Shown here: one piece after another, positions 10,357 through 20,852 of the stretch
Layout: the number at the start of each line of letters is the position of its first letter
Position numbering within the stretch: the stretch's first letter is position 1
Assembly: GCF_036711975.1 (NCBI RefSeq)
Contig: NC_091968.1
Span: forward strand, 8,866,001-8,930,000
Source of the DNA: Onthophagus taurus
Lineage: Eukaryota > Arthropoda > Insecta > Coleoptera > Scarabaeidae
Direction: 5' to 3'
Length of the DNA stretch: 64,000 bases
Position numbers and translations under genes: made by a program
Notes under the pieces: generated by a model
What the model was told of the DNA's origin: nothing
Database searches by the model: none
What the model saw: only the letters and a program-made list of their open reading frames with translations

Positions 10357-13300
10357 TCTCTCATCTACTCATTGTAGGCTGCGACACCAACGCTTATTCT
10401 ATTGCCTGGGGATGTGACGAAGGAAACTTTAGAGGTAAGACCTTGCTTGAATTTATTACGAGTAATGACTTGGAAATAACCAACCAACGCTATGAACCTA
10501 CGTTCGTCAATGTTAGGTGTCAGACGATTATTGATTTGACCTTGTCATCAGCGAACGTATCTCAAAAGATTAGCAACTGGTGTGTCTGCCAGGAGGCGTC
10601 TATGTCTGACCATAGATGGATCACTTTTGATTTAGGACCAATTATGCTCTTGAAAAAGAGGGTCGGGGATCCAAAGCGGACTGACTTGAGCATTTTTGCA
10701 AGCTGTCTAAATGAGCAATTGCGAGATTTTCCAGATGCCCTCCCTGGAAATATTCAAACCTCGTGGGTGACACACTAACTCAAGCCTTCCACAGTGCATG
10801 TCCTGAGAGAATTGTGGAGGAGAGAGGAAGGGTGGATTCCTGATCTACATTCACTGAGGGTCACTTGCAGAAAAGCTTTCAATAAAGCAAAACAAACTAG
10901 ACTGAATTCTGACTGGACTTTGTTCAAAACACACTAGTCACAGTTCGAACGTTTACTACGATAGAAGAAACGACAAGCCTGGGAGGTTTTTGTGAAGAGG
11001 TGAAAAGTGCTGCTGAGGCCACACTCTTAAACAAAATACTATCTCGCGGCTTAAATCACTGTTGTGATATTCCAAAAATGTCTGATGGCAGTTTTGCCAA
11101 GGATCCACAAGAATCGTTGCATTTACTAATGGATGTTCATTTTCCAGGTTCTTTTCAACGCTTCTACACCACGTGGAATTTAACAACTCTCGTACCAGCC
11201 ACGACTGACAGATAGCCAACCAGGTTGTACAGAATGAGTTGGTAGAGTGGGTCTCTCATCATTTCTTTTAAAGACACTTGAAAGACTATGTGAACATTAC
11301 ATTAGAGAAAATGTACTTAAAGCGTTTCCTTTGCACTTGCACCAACATGCTTATATTAAAGGTAAATCTGTGGATAGCGCCCTACACATGGTAGTGGGGC
11401 GCATCGAGCAAACACTTGATTCGAAAGAGTCTATTGTGGGAACTTTCCTCGACATAGAGGGAGCGTTTGACAAAACCACCTTTAGTAGCATTAACCTGGT
11501 ACTGGAATCTCGAAGAGTGCCATTGGTCATCGCGGGCTGGATAAAAACAATGCTAGCAAGCAGAGTTGTTCAGGCTAAGGCGACAGGTCACACAGTACAG
11601 AGAGCTGTCACTCTCATCGCTTCTCTGGTGCTTAATCGTTGATGATCTCATTCGTAAGTTAAACAATAAATATCTCTTCACAGTTTGTTACGCCGATGAC
11701 GTGGCTATCTTGTTAAGTGGTGAACCTGACAATTTTCTCTTCACTAAACAGGAGAAACTGGGACACTTAACGCCACCCAATTTCTGTAATAATCCATTAA
11801 CCTTTGCTTCAGAGGTGAAATATCTGGGTGTTATCTTGGACAAAGGACTAACTTGGACATCACACATTAGTTGCAAAACCAAAAAAACAACGAATGTACT
11901 GACCCACTGCCGAATGGCTATTTATTTATTTATTTATTTAAGTGTGTTTAGGATGCAGACTGGTCAAGCCAGTATCTCAGAGAGTATCGTGGAACAGTCA
12001 ACAATAACGTTAACAAGTTTGTAGAGAAAAATCATTTATATTGCGCCTGGAGGAAAGCTTGCGGGATGCTGAAAACTATGCATCGCTCGACGTAGTCGCA
12101 GTAAGATAAGAAAAATTTGTGTGCAAGGTACCTAAGAAAACGCTTTTGTACTTACTCCAAGCGATCAATGTAAATGCGATATTGGGGGTTCCAAACTGTA
12201 GATGCATAGTTAAGTACTGAAGACACATAGGCGAAATGAAGTGAACGAATACAGGATAGATCAGTGAAGGGTCGGCATGTACGACATAAAAAGCCGAGCA
12301 TCCGGGAGGCCTTGTTAATAATAGAATCAATGTGAGCGGAGAAAATAAGTTTTCTAGTCGAAAAGAACGCCAAGATCGCTAACGCATTCGGATTGTTTGA
12401 GTGTGTTAGAACCAAGCAAGTAATCAAAAGCGGTAGGATAGCGTTTACGTGTGAAAGTAATCTTGCTGCACTTGTCATAATTAATATAAAGATTATTAAT
12501 TGTACAATATGCTTGTAGTCTGTCCAAGTCGCTTTGCAACTTTGTACAGTCTTCAAGCGAGCAAATATCTTGCTGTCGTCGGCATACAGAAGAAATTTTG
12601 AGTGGTAAAAGCAGGTATGAATGTCGTTGATGTAAAGCAGAAATAGGTCCCAGATGGCTGCTCTGGGCTACAAGGGAAGTAATATATCTGAATGTTGAGC
12701 AATAATTATTAATGGCAACGGCTTGTAATCTACCGTATATATACGAAGAAATCCAGTTAATTAAACCATTGGGAATATTATAAGAAAGTTTTTTCAAAAG
12801 AATTCTATTGGTAATACTTAGGGACTAAATCTACACTTCTGTGATAAGACCCACGGTAGCTCACGGAGCCATAGTTTGGTGCTCAGCACTAAAACATGGA
12901 TATAAAGCTAAATTGCTGCATCAATTGCAACGACTGGCCTGTCTGCTAATCACAGGCGCTATGGGATCTACACCTACGAATGCGATGGAGACTATGTTGA
13001 ACGTTCTGCCCCTAGATATTTTTATCAGGGAGGTGGCCTTGATGGCGTTGCTTCGATTGCGATCAGAAAATGATAAGCAGGTTGTTAAAATGGGAATAGT
13101 CCGGAGCAAGCTCTGGAGTGAAGCTGTTCGTAAACAACCCCTCCTTAAAGCGCGCACAGACTACATTACACTTGCTTTCTTAGGCAAGCCACACTTTGGT
13201 ATTGAAACGATACCCCAGAGCAACTCAAGCTCGGGCAAAACGCTGACCATCTACACTGATGGATCAAAGAAGGCTGGAGGTTCCGGAGCGGAAATTTTCA

Positions 13301-13450
13301 CGCACGATCCCTAGCTGCACATTTCCACTTCGTTAGGATCGTATTGCACGATTGCTCAAGCCAAATTAACTGCTATAGGCATAGCAGCCAATGCGATCAT
13401 CGACCTAAGTGCTGTGAAGAAACTTACCCCCACGTAAAACTACATACATA
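10357..13450 (+). mobile_element. LOA-type LINE inserted in the hAT gene
   Basis: Bounded by the perfect 13-bp target duplication CAAGACAAAAATA (10344-10356 and 13451-13463); the 3' tail is a (TACA)n run at about 13440-13450. It is 5' truncated in the endonuclease. Degraded frames encode endonuclease (10357-10790), RT (11247-11880, with FLDIEGAFDKT and CYADDVA near 11690) and the RNase H start (TIYTDGSKKAGGSG near 13250). It resembles the element at 2905 but is a different, older copy with many frameshifts. A second LINE sits inside it at 11921-12823; the LOA reading resumes with VIRPTVAHGAIVWC at 12841. Confidence 0.9.
11921..12823 (-). mobile_element. Jockey/CR1-like LINE fragment, nested
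   Basis: Minus-strand RT fragment; its 3' tail appears on the plus strand as (ATTT)n at 11921-11940. Reading right to left: ITNRILLKKLSYNIPNGLINW (12823-12740), a decayed catalytic region reading VCRRQQD in one frame where YADDSK is expected (near 12580), then SDLGVLFD and the thumb region MLGFLCR...LNYASTVWNP (12350-12160). 5' truncated and frameshifted. It is the innermost layer of hAT > LOA LINE > this LINE. Confidence 0.82.
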
Positions 13451-13879
13451 CAAGACAAAAATAGAGGGAAAATTGACCTGGAAAATGCGCAAGATGTCAT
13501 CGCTTATTATTCCGATGATATTGACGAAGATTTATTAAATGAATTAACTCAACTAAAGTCGCAATTGTAGACCAATTGTATAAGTCTTGCAGTGATATAT
13601 TCAAATTGATGTTTAACAAGAAACTGGTCGATGTTTTTCGTAATTCTTACACAACCTTAAAATTTTTTTTAACGTTACCAATGACGAGCTGCGAGTCGGA
13701 GCGATAATTTTGTTAGAATGTCTTATATAGAAAATAAATATAGAACAACCATGTCAAATGAAACATTAAATTATTTAACAATTATGGCAATAATAAATAG
13801 TGATTTGGCCAAAGATTTGAAATGTGATAATGAAATAAAGAACTTTGCTGCAGAAAAGTGCAGAAAGGTTAATCTTTAA

Positions 13880-14308
13880 ATGTTCCATTATGTGTAATAG
13901 TTATTATACCTATATATGTTATATTTTCTTATTCCTAAGAATGTGTTATTTTTTATTATCTTTTTGTTGAATACACAGGTGTTTCTAAATTGATGCGAAA
14001 GCAAAAATTAAGGGGGTCTTTCATATAACTTTTTGTTCAAAATCCTTTCTCCTCCAAGACTGCCGTTCAGGCAGTACAATCTGATATCGAACATTAATTA
14101 CTGATAGTGATACCACCAAATTTGGCCGCATTGATAGCACAGTATCTGTGCTTATAATGTCTTCCGCAGCCCATTGATAGGGTATGTCGGAACAGTTTAT
14201 TGCTTAAATCTGTAAATAGCCACTTTCTCTATATACAAATGCAAAGGAAATAGGCTAAGCAGAACATCCATTGTTAGAGTTCGCATTATATTCGTTAGAG
14301 TTTGTTGT
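13880..14308. other. Unassigned region after the hAT remnant
   Basis: No gene seen. A segment from about 13977 begins CAGGTGTTTCTAAATTGATG and resembles the outer end of the mariner at 15926, so it may be a transposon edge; no partner end was found. Confidence 0.4.
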
Positions 14309-14738
14309 GAATTAAATTATTTATAGAAGTTCAACTTAATTTATATATAATTGCTTCAAACTTTCTCGTAGCGCCATCTCTTGATGATGATGTTAAACAT
14401 AGAAAAGGATAATTTTTGGATATTAGGTTATTATTATTACTAAAACGAATTATCTTATTTAAATAAACTTGGTTTTAATATGAATTAAATTATTTATAGA
14501 AATTCAACTTCATTTATACATATCTCATTTAAGTTTTCTAGTAGCGTCATCTCTTGATGATGATGTTAAACAAAGAAAATGATAATTTTTCTTGATTATT
14601 AGGTTATTATTAATACCAAAAATAATTATTTTATTTAAATAAACTTCGTTTTTTTATGAATTATATTATTTATAGAAGTTCAACTTCATTTATACACAAC
14701 TCGATTGAGTTTACTGGTAGCGCCATCTAAAAGAGAAC
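14309..14738 (+). repeat. ~175-bp tandem repeat, 2.4 copies
   Basis: Units start with GAATTAAATTATTTATAGAA at 14309, 14482 and 14658 (spacings 173 and 176). Each contains GTAGCG(C/T)CATCTCTTGATG and a GATGATG run; the third copy stops after GTAGCGCCATCTA. AT-rich, no palindromic arms like the satellites at 1 and 8585. Confidence 0.85.
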
Positions 14739-15010
14739 TTGTAAACAAATTCGTAGGACTCGTTTATAAAGAATCCTTTTGAATGATAAAATCTTTCAAT
14801 TAATAGATGGGATATAACATCTCTTATTGAATTAAATGTTTTATTGGTGATAACAGTTAACAAATTTGAAGTAATTTTTATGCTTTTACGCATGTAGTAT
14901 GCGATAAGTTCTTTTTCAATTTTGTCCAGAAAGGGGAATGGTAAATACCAAACCCCACATAACTTTAACTCAAAACATAAAATTTTGTTAGCACAATACT
15001 CATTACTCAT
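14711..15010 (-). CDS. Hypothetical ORF, possible gene remnant
   Basis: A 99-codon ORF starting MSNEYCANKILCFELK, with an aromatic stretch GVWYLPFPFL at residues 19-28 and a basic-hydrophobic remainder. Its 3' end overlaps the tandem repeat, so the natural C-terminus is lost or lies across an intron. The opening loosely recalls insect chemoreceptor N-termini, but no signature motif supports that. It could equally be chance. Confidence 0.2.
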   Translation of the reverse strand: MSNEYCANKILCFELKLCGVWYLPFPFLDKIEKELIAYYMRKSIKITSNLLTVITNKTFNSIRDVISHLLIERFYHSKGFFINESYEFVYKFSFRWRYQ

Positions 15011-15192
15011 TTTTCGATATCATAAAAAAAACTTATGTTGCGTATAATTGGTATAATCGTAATAATAGACTTTGTTCATGGCAAAATTTCTACGACATAT
15101 TTTTTTTAACAATTAAACTACTCAATTAAGATATTAACAACACGTGTTTCGTTTTGTAACATAATTTAATTTTATTTAATTTTTTTAATACT

Positions 15193-15489
15193 TTATTTAT
15201 TGATTTGTTGGAAACTTGATGTTACTAAATCTACGTACACACCGAAAAGAACACAAAAGAACATTGTGTTTATGTTGCTTATACCTGGAACTTGTATCTC
15301 AAAGTTTGCAAAAACTAATGTTCCTACAAGTTGCTTGTTTCCGTATTTAGCGATAAATATCATTAGGAAATTTAGAAACATGTGTAAACATTTTTGTTTC
15401 GGCCGCAGTGTGGACACGTTGTAACTTGTTTCCGAAACATGTTTGCAGAAAATATGTCTTTCCAGTGGTCTACCGAAAATATTATACAT
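15193..15489 (-). CDS. Hypothetical C-terminal exon
   Basis: A 98-codon open frame on the minus strand ending ...SSFQQINK then TAA, with AATAAATAAAG directly after the stop as a plausible poly(A) signal. The middle (residues 35-85) is fairly hydrophobic. No family recognised and no upstream exon found. The poly(A) signal is the main reason to list it. Confidence 0.22.
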   Translation of the reverse strand: MYNIFGRPLERHIFCKHVSETSYNVSTLRPKQKCLHMFLNFLMIFIAKYGNKQLVGTLVFANFEIQVPGISNINTMFFCVLFGVYVDLVTSSFQQINK

Positions 15490-15925
15490 TTAATTGAGAT
15501 ATACAAAGATCGTTACATCATAAGGCACATGATATAATATATGATATTATTATAGTCTGTGTATTTCTTTCTAAAAGAGTCGGCCTAATCCAACATTTAC
15601 GAACTTTCAATCAAATCATCATCGCACCACATCATATTCAAATACTGAAAAATACACTAACCTTACGTAGACGGAAAGTTTCTTGTTGTGGCAACACGGT
15701 GATGGGAGATTAAAATGAGTTTTCTTGGTGTGGACAGAATGTTTACAATAAATTTGTTATTGTTTCTGCTTCCTAAACAGGTTACAACAATCAGGAACAA
15801 AATGTTCCCCTGTGTTTCTTTGTTGTGGACATACCTTAAGATTTACGGCATGTTCAATTCTATCTTTTCCTGCATAACATATCTGTTATGAATTGTGTCC
15901 CATAAAGCCTAAATAACTAACTATA
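15490..15925. other. Unassigned intergenic DNA
   Basis: No supported gene, repeat or transposon end. A GT dinucleotide run resembling a donor lies near 15660 on the minus strand but leads nowhere I can follow. Confidence 0.4.
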
Positions 15926-18279
15926 CAGGTGTTCATTTCAAAACTTTCCACCTCAATTTCTGTAAATCCGGAAGTTTAAAAAGAAAATCGCTGAAATAGG
16001 TAAAGAATAAAACCAAGGGGGACAACTTTTTATGCAAAAATTGACTCACTCACTTCAACCCCCCGCCGCCAGAAATCAACCCCTTAAAAATCTTAAATGG
16101 AAAGGGGTGTCAAGTGATACCTCATTTTAAAGGTCTTTTAAGGTACTACATGTTAGTATTTATTTTTTTTAAATTGATCGATTCGTTTTCGAAATTTTTG
16201 CGAAAATCTTTGTTTTGTATTTTCCGCTTGAATTAATATTAAAAACTTTAATCACCTTCTTAAAAGCAAGAATAAGTAATCTTTTATTATTAATTTATAA
16301 AATTAAATTACCATGTTCGTTTTTACAACGACCATTAAACCTTTATTATTTCGGAGCAATCCGAAATCTTTGATATTTAGGTTATTTTGACAATGATATA
16401 GCTACGTTGGCTAGCTTGCCTGGCGTCTGTCAGAGATATTTAGAAAAAACGATTTCTGTTTCATTTTTCTTTTCTTTTAGGTTTATTTGGTTATTACTTA
16501 AACAAATTTTAACTGCTTGAAACGTTCTATTTTATTTTCAGTTATTTAATTATGTACAAAAACTTTTTGCAGAGAAAATCAACTTAATAATTGTTCAAAG
16601 TGTTGTCCGTTATTAGCTAAACAATGGTACAACCGTTGTTCAAAACTACGGCGCACATTTTCAAAAACTTCCCTTTGAATTCCACGGCAAGCTGCAGTAA
16701 TTCTCTGACGAAGTTCTTCTAAATTTTGAGGTTGAGGGGTAAATACAACAGACTTTAAATGATCCCATAAAAAAAAGTCTAATGGCGTCAAATCTGGTGA
16801 TCTGGCTGGCCATTCTATAGGACCTATCCATCTGTTTGGAAACGTATTATCTAACCACTGTCGTACTGGGAGAACATAGTGAGGAGGAGCTCCGTCTTGT
16901 TGAAAATGTAATTCATTCTCATCAAGTAAGGCATTTTCTTCTCTATCCAACTGATTCTCGAGAGCTTCCGTAATTAGTGGATTGATAGTATTTTCTAAAA
17001 TATCCAAGTACACTTCGCCGTTTAAGTTTCCATCGATAAACACTGGACGAATCACTTGGTCTCCCAAAATGCCGGCCCATACATTAACTTTTTCAGGATA
17101 TTGTGTATGCCCTTCTACAGTCAGATGAGGGTTTTCATTACCCCAATATCTGCTTACGTTTATTTACAAATCCATTTAAAGAAAAAGTGCATTCATCACT
17201 AAAGCAGATATTTTTCACAAAAACGTTGTTATTATTAATAATAGTGGTCACTTCTTCACAAAACTGTATTTTCCTGTCAAAATCGTCTTCAGTTAGCTCT
17301 TGATGTATTTTCAATTTATAAGGATGGAATTTGTGAAGTTTTACAACTTTATGAACAGAACCCAAGGATATACCAGTTGCACGAGATACCTGACGCAATG
17401 AAGTATTGGGGTTGATACCGAAATGACCCAACACTTCCAGTTGAGCGGTTTCATTCAAAACTCTCGACTCATTATGTTTTATGTTGGCAACGGACCCAGT
17501 CTGAGTGAATTTCTTCATGACCATTAATACAATTTCAATCCTTTCCTGCAAACTGTAAACCATTATTGCTGTTTTATTTAAATAACTTTGTTAAGTGGAT
17601 AACACAAAGTTGTTTAAGTAATAACCAAATAAACTTATGTTTAGAATTGCACTTTTATTTTATTCTTTTCTCGCACTGTGAGCCTGCCTATAACTCGTAG
17701 AAAGAGAAACATTTCGTCTCTTTTTTTCCTTTTTTGGCCATTCGAGTCAAGAGTAATTTTCATACAGGTTTAATGTAAAATACTTTCAATAAAATTTAGT
17801 TTAATTCATAATTATACGTGTTTAGTTTTCTTAAATATTTCCGATTGCTCCGAAATAATAAAGGTTTAATGGTCGTTGTAAAAACGAACATGGTAATTTA
17901 ATTTTATAAATTAATAATAAAAGATTACTTATTCTTGCTTTTAAGAAGGTGATTAAAGTTTTTAATATTAATTAAAGCGGGAAATATAAAACAAAGATTT
18001 TCGCAAAAATTTCGAAAACGAATCGATCAATTAAAAAAAAATAAATACTAACATGTAGTACCTTAAAAGACCTCTAAAATGAGGTATCACTTGACACCCC
18101 TTTCCATTTAAGATTTTTAAGGGGTTGGTTTCTGGCGGCGGGGGGTTGAAGTGAGTGAGTCAATTTTTGCATAAAAAGTTGTCCCCCTTGGTTTTATTCT
18201 TTACCTATTTCAGCGATTTTCTTTTTAAACTTCCGGATTTACAGAAATTGAGGTGGAACGTTTTGAAATGAACACCCTG
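15926..18279 (-). mobile_element. Mariner-like element with ~443-bp inverted repeats
   Basis: Flanked by TA (15924-15925 and 18280-18281). The left repeat 15926-16367 and right repeat 17836-18279 are inverted copies, very similar over their full length, including features such as TCGGAGCAATCCGAAA at the inner edge. The outermost bases are CAGG(G)TGTTCATTTCAAAAC. The central 1.47 kb holds one minus-strand transposase. Most mariners have ~30-bp ends, so repeats this long are unusual. High arm identity suggests recent activity or gene conversion. Confidence 0.93.
16579..17563 (-). pseudogene. Mariner transposase, one frameshift
   Basis: Begins MVYSLQERIEIVLMV at 17563: N-terminal helix-turn-helix domain (residues 1-75; SLRQVSRATGISLGSVHKVV), then the catalytic domain with FSDECTF (first Asp), FQQDGAPPHY (second Asp) and RSPDLTPLDFFLWDHLK (third Asp), ending HFEQLLS at 16579. 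The only lesion I see is a frameshift near 17150. Counting from the second Asp to the Asp in LTPLD gives 38 intervening residues; relatives in this window have 41, the difference being a missing RGG after RWIG. This points to the DD41D (rosa) branch with a small deletion. Total about 320 residues, near full length. Confidence 0.9.
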
Positions 18280-18582
18280 TATATATTTAGGATATATTTA
18301 GCTTGATATATTTTCTTCTTCCTCCTTTTAAGGCCTTTGCCTTGTACTCTATAATCAAGAGACGTGACTGGGATAATGAATTCCAGCTTTCATACCACCT
18401 TGTGGGCGGCCGTCCAGAAAGTCTGTTTCATCTTGGGATATCATCTCAGGCAATTTTCGGCAATCTGTTGTCATCCATCCGCTTAATATGGTCCCACCAT
18501 ACGCGACGTCTGGTTCAGAACCATCAGACTATATCTTGGATACCGTACACACAGAATAACGAGAACTGACACTGGGAGTATT

Positions 18583-18690
18583 CCGCCATAAAATAGAGGG
18601 TCACTAAGGTATTACTGTTATCGGTGGTAAATTATCCAATAACCTTTTCATTTTAATATGCGCCTTTGGTGACCCTCCATTTTATGGCGG
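18583..18690. mobile_element. 108-bp MITE in the RTE LINE
   Basis: Inverted repeats of ~24 bp: CCGCCATAAAATAGAGGGTC at the left, its near-perfect complement at the right end, with two mismatches. Both flanks show ATT, compatible with a 3-bp duplication as in PIF/Harbinger MITEs. No ORF. Confidence 0.8.
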
Positions 18691-19056
18691 ATTTGAAACC
18701 GAGTTTATAGAACGAGGTACCGCCAACATCAAATGAATCGACAGTGTCGTTTCTGGTTATTCTATGCCGCAGAGTTCTCTGATTTCTTCACTTCTCTTAT
18801 GGTACCTCAGGGTGTAGTCTGCTATGGATCGTAAGGTCCTCATCTCTGCTGTCAGTACGATTCTTTTTGTTGTAGAGGTTTCAGCCGTTATTTAAACAGC
18901 GCAAGCCATAACATGTGTTTGTTTCGCCATATTATATCTCGCAAATACCCCGATATTAAGACTGCTTTGGTTGTTTGAACCTTGACATCCTCGCGGAGGT
19001 TTCTGCTACTTGTATGATGACACCGAGATATTTAAAACTCATATCGGTTTATTATA

Positions 19057-20566
19057 CAGGCTGGGTCAGAAAGAATGGAGAATCCGAATATCGGAGACAC
19101 TAGATACCAAAATATGACGATTTAATCCAACATCTCTTATACAGATATCGGTGGTTTTCGAGATGATTGTTGACGGTTAAATTCTTATTTCGAAATTTCT
19201 TGATAATTTTGAAGCTTTTTGTACTATTAACATAAAATTTGGTAGTTTTATGTTTTCGAGCGTGACAAATACGAATTTGTTCTGTGATTGCTCGTAAAGG
19301 GCGCTAGATACACACTTCTCGTTTGATAAATCAAGTCATGACTATTTTGTCAGTGGAGCTATGGTGAATTACAACCATAAATCTGATATCATGTAATAAT
19401 CTGAGTCATTGAAAAGCTCGTGTAAATGATCTTCAAGAAAACTTAAATACACACGTCCATTTAATTTCGGAAGGAATTCAAATGGACCAATGAAAAAATT
19501 GGATTACACAACATCAAATATTTATTTTAAACTCGCGTTGAAAATGTCTTTCCCTCACAGCATGTGGATTCACGGGATCCCATAAGTGATTGTCTTTCCA
19601 GTTGAAAACACCTCGTCTTGTAAACGTCGCATGATTAGAACGGGAGCATGATCATATGGCCTGATTTTTTCTTTCTTTAAAACTACACACTGACGATTGG
19701 CTTATCCCGGTTGCAATACTTAATCGGCGTGTACTTACAGATGGATTTTCTGCAACTCGAGAGAATCTCTTCTTCGGCAATGCAAATTTTTTTTGTCGAA
19801 CAAATGCTACTTTTAGGACGAAAAGATCCCGTTTCGCCAAGGCAATTGTACAGATTCCTAAATAACTTATGATTAGGTTCCCTTCGAAGTGGATATAATT
19901 CCAAATATCTTCAGGCTGCTGCTAAACTATTACAATTGGATTGAGCAAAACAACAAATCATATCATATCATATATTTATATCAAAGCATATAAACTCAAA
20001 TGAGTTTTCTAATAGTGATATGCGCTATTAGAAAACTCATGAAGTCGTGGCATTTTCAAATTGGTTATAACTTTACTGTTGGTAAAGATGATTATTGCAC
20101 ACGGGAATTAGAACAATGTTGAAAATTAACAAGCAATTGTCGAAACATGAGCGAACTTTGCTTATGTTAAAAAATAAAAATTTAAGAAGTAAAAATACAT
20201 TTAAAAGTACTACCTTTTTTATGTTAAATTGTGATTTGCAGCTCTTATTAGTCGTAGCTCGACAGCCAAAAAACTTATGATTTGATTTATCAAACAAGCA
20301 GTGTATATTTAGCGCCATCTACGAGCAATCGCAAAACAAGTTTCCAAATCGTATTTATCATGCTCGAAAACATAAAGCTACCAAATTTTATGTTAATACT
20401 ACAAAAAGCTTCAAAATTATCAAGAAATTTGGATATAAGAATTTTACTTTCAACAACCACCTCGAAAACCACCGATATCTATATAAGAAATGTTGGATTA
20501 AATCGTCATATTTTGGTATCTAGTGTTTCCGGTATTCGGATTTCCCATTCTTTCTGACTCACCCAT
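19057..20566 (-). mobile_element. Second long-TIR mariner-like element, decayed
   Basis: Left arm about 19057-19366 and right arm about 20250-20566 are inverted copies (~300 bp), sharing for example GGGTSAGTCAGAAAGAATGG at the edges and ACTAGATACCAAAATATGAC. It interrupts the RTE LINE, whose reading resumes on each side. The interior holds minus-strand transposase scraps (19395-19970): SVSTRRLSIATGISQSSV, then in another frame NPHAVRERHFQREFKINIW and IGPFEFLPKLNGRVYLSFL. Frames are broken and the catalytic end is missing. It is unrelated at the nucleotide level to the arms of the 15926 element. Confidence 0.82.
20000..20040. repeat. Perfect 16-bp hairpin
   Basis: ATGAGTTTTCTAATAG (20000-20015) and its exact reverse complement (20025-20040) are separated by 9 bases. 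It lies inside the decayed mariner at 19057. It may be the remnant of a small foldback element; no function inferred. Confidence 0.85.
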
Positions 20567-20852
20567 ATATTTGCCAGTTTGCATTTTCTCAGCTCTTTCG
20601 ATATGGATAGTGCTTTAGACTTTGCTACCGATATTTTGATAAGGCACTTGGTAGCTCTTTTTTCAAATTGAAACAGCATTCTCTGCAGACTGTCCTCGTC
20701 CTCCCAGGTCAACACGGTAGTGTCTTCTTTACTTAAGTTATTAGTTCGTCGATAAGCAGATTGAAAAGAGTAGAGCTTAAGTTATAACCTTGTCTTATTC
20801 CTGTCTGCATAGGTATTTTTCGTGTCTTTCTGCCTTCCACCTGTAATAATAG

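Larger units (their letters stand above)
9890..13879 (+). pseudogene. hAT transposase (ZMYM1-like), split by a LINE
   Basis: Two halves of one transposase. The left half (about 9890-10356) matches the region before the RNase-H insertion of ZMYM1/DUF4371-type hAT proteins (KLETAIL, then ERFNAIGEKLQ in another frame). The right half (about 13464-13879) carries the hAT C-terminal dimerisation block: LPMTSCESE, then RTTMSNETLNYL, ending in TAA at 13877-13879. Stops and frameshifts show it is dead. The 3.1-kb insert between the halves is a LOA LINE with a perfect 13-bp duplication. hAT end repeats were not identified. Family assignment is from motif recognition. Confidence 0.75.
18290..20844 (-). 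mobile_element. RTE-type LINE, split by a mariner and a MITE
   Basis: Minus-strand RTE pieces that join across inserts. 20840-20567 encodes GIRQGYNLSSTLFNLL and SISKELRKCKLA; after the 1.5-kb mariner the frame resumes at 19054 with SFKYLGVII, then TAEMRTLRSIADYTLRYHKR (about 18880-18800). After the 108-bp MITE it continues with RRRVWWDHIKRMDDNRLPK (about 18515) and NRLSGRPPTRW (about 18420). These are the RT end and the C-terminal block typical of RTE/BovB-like elements. Multiple stops; dead. Confidence 0.78.
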
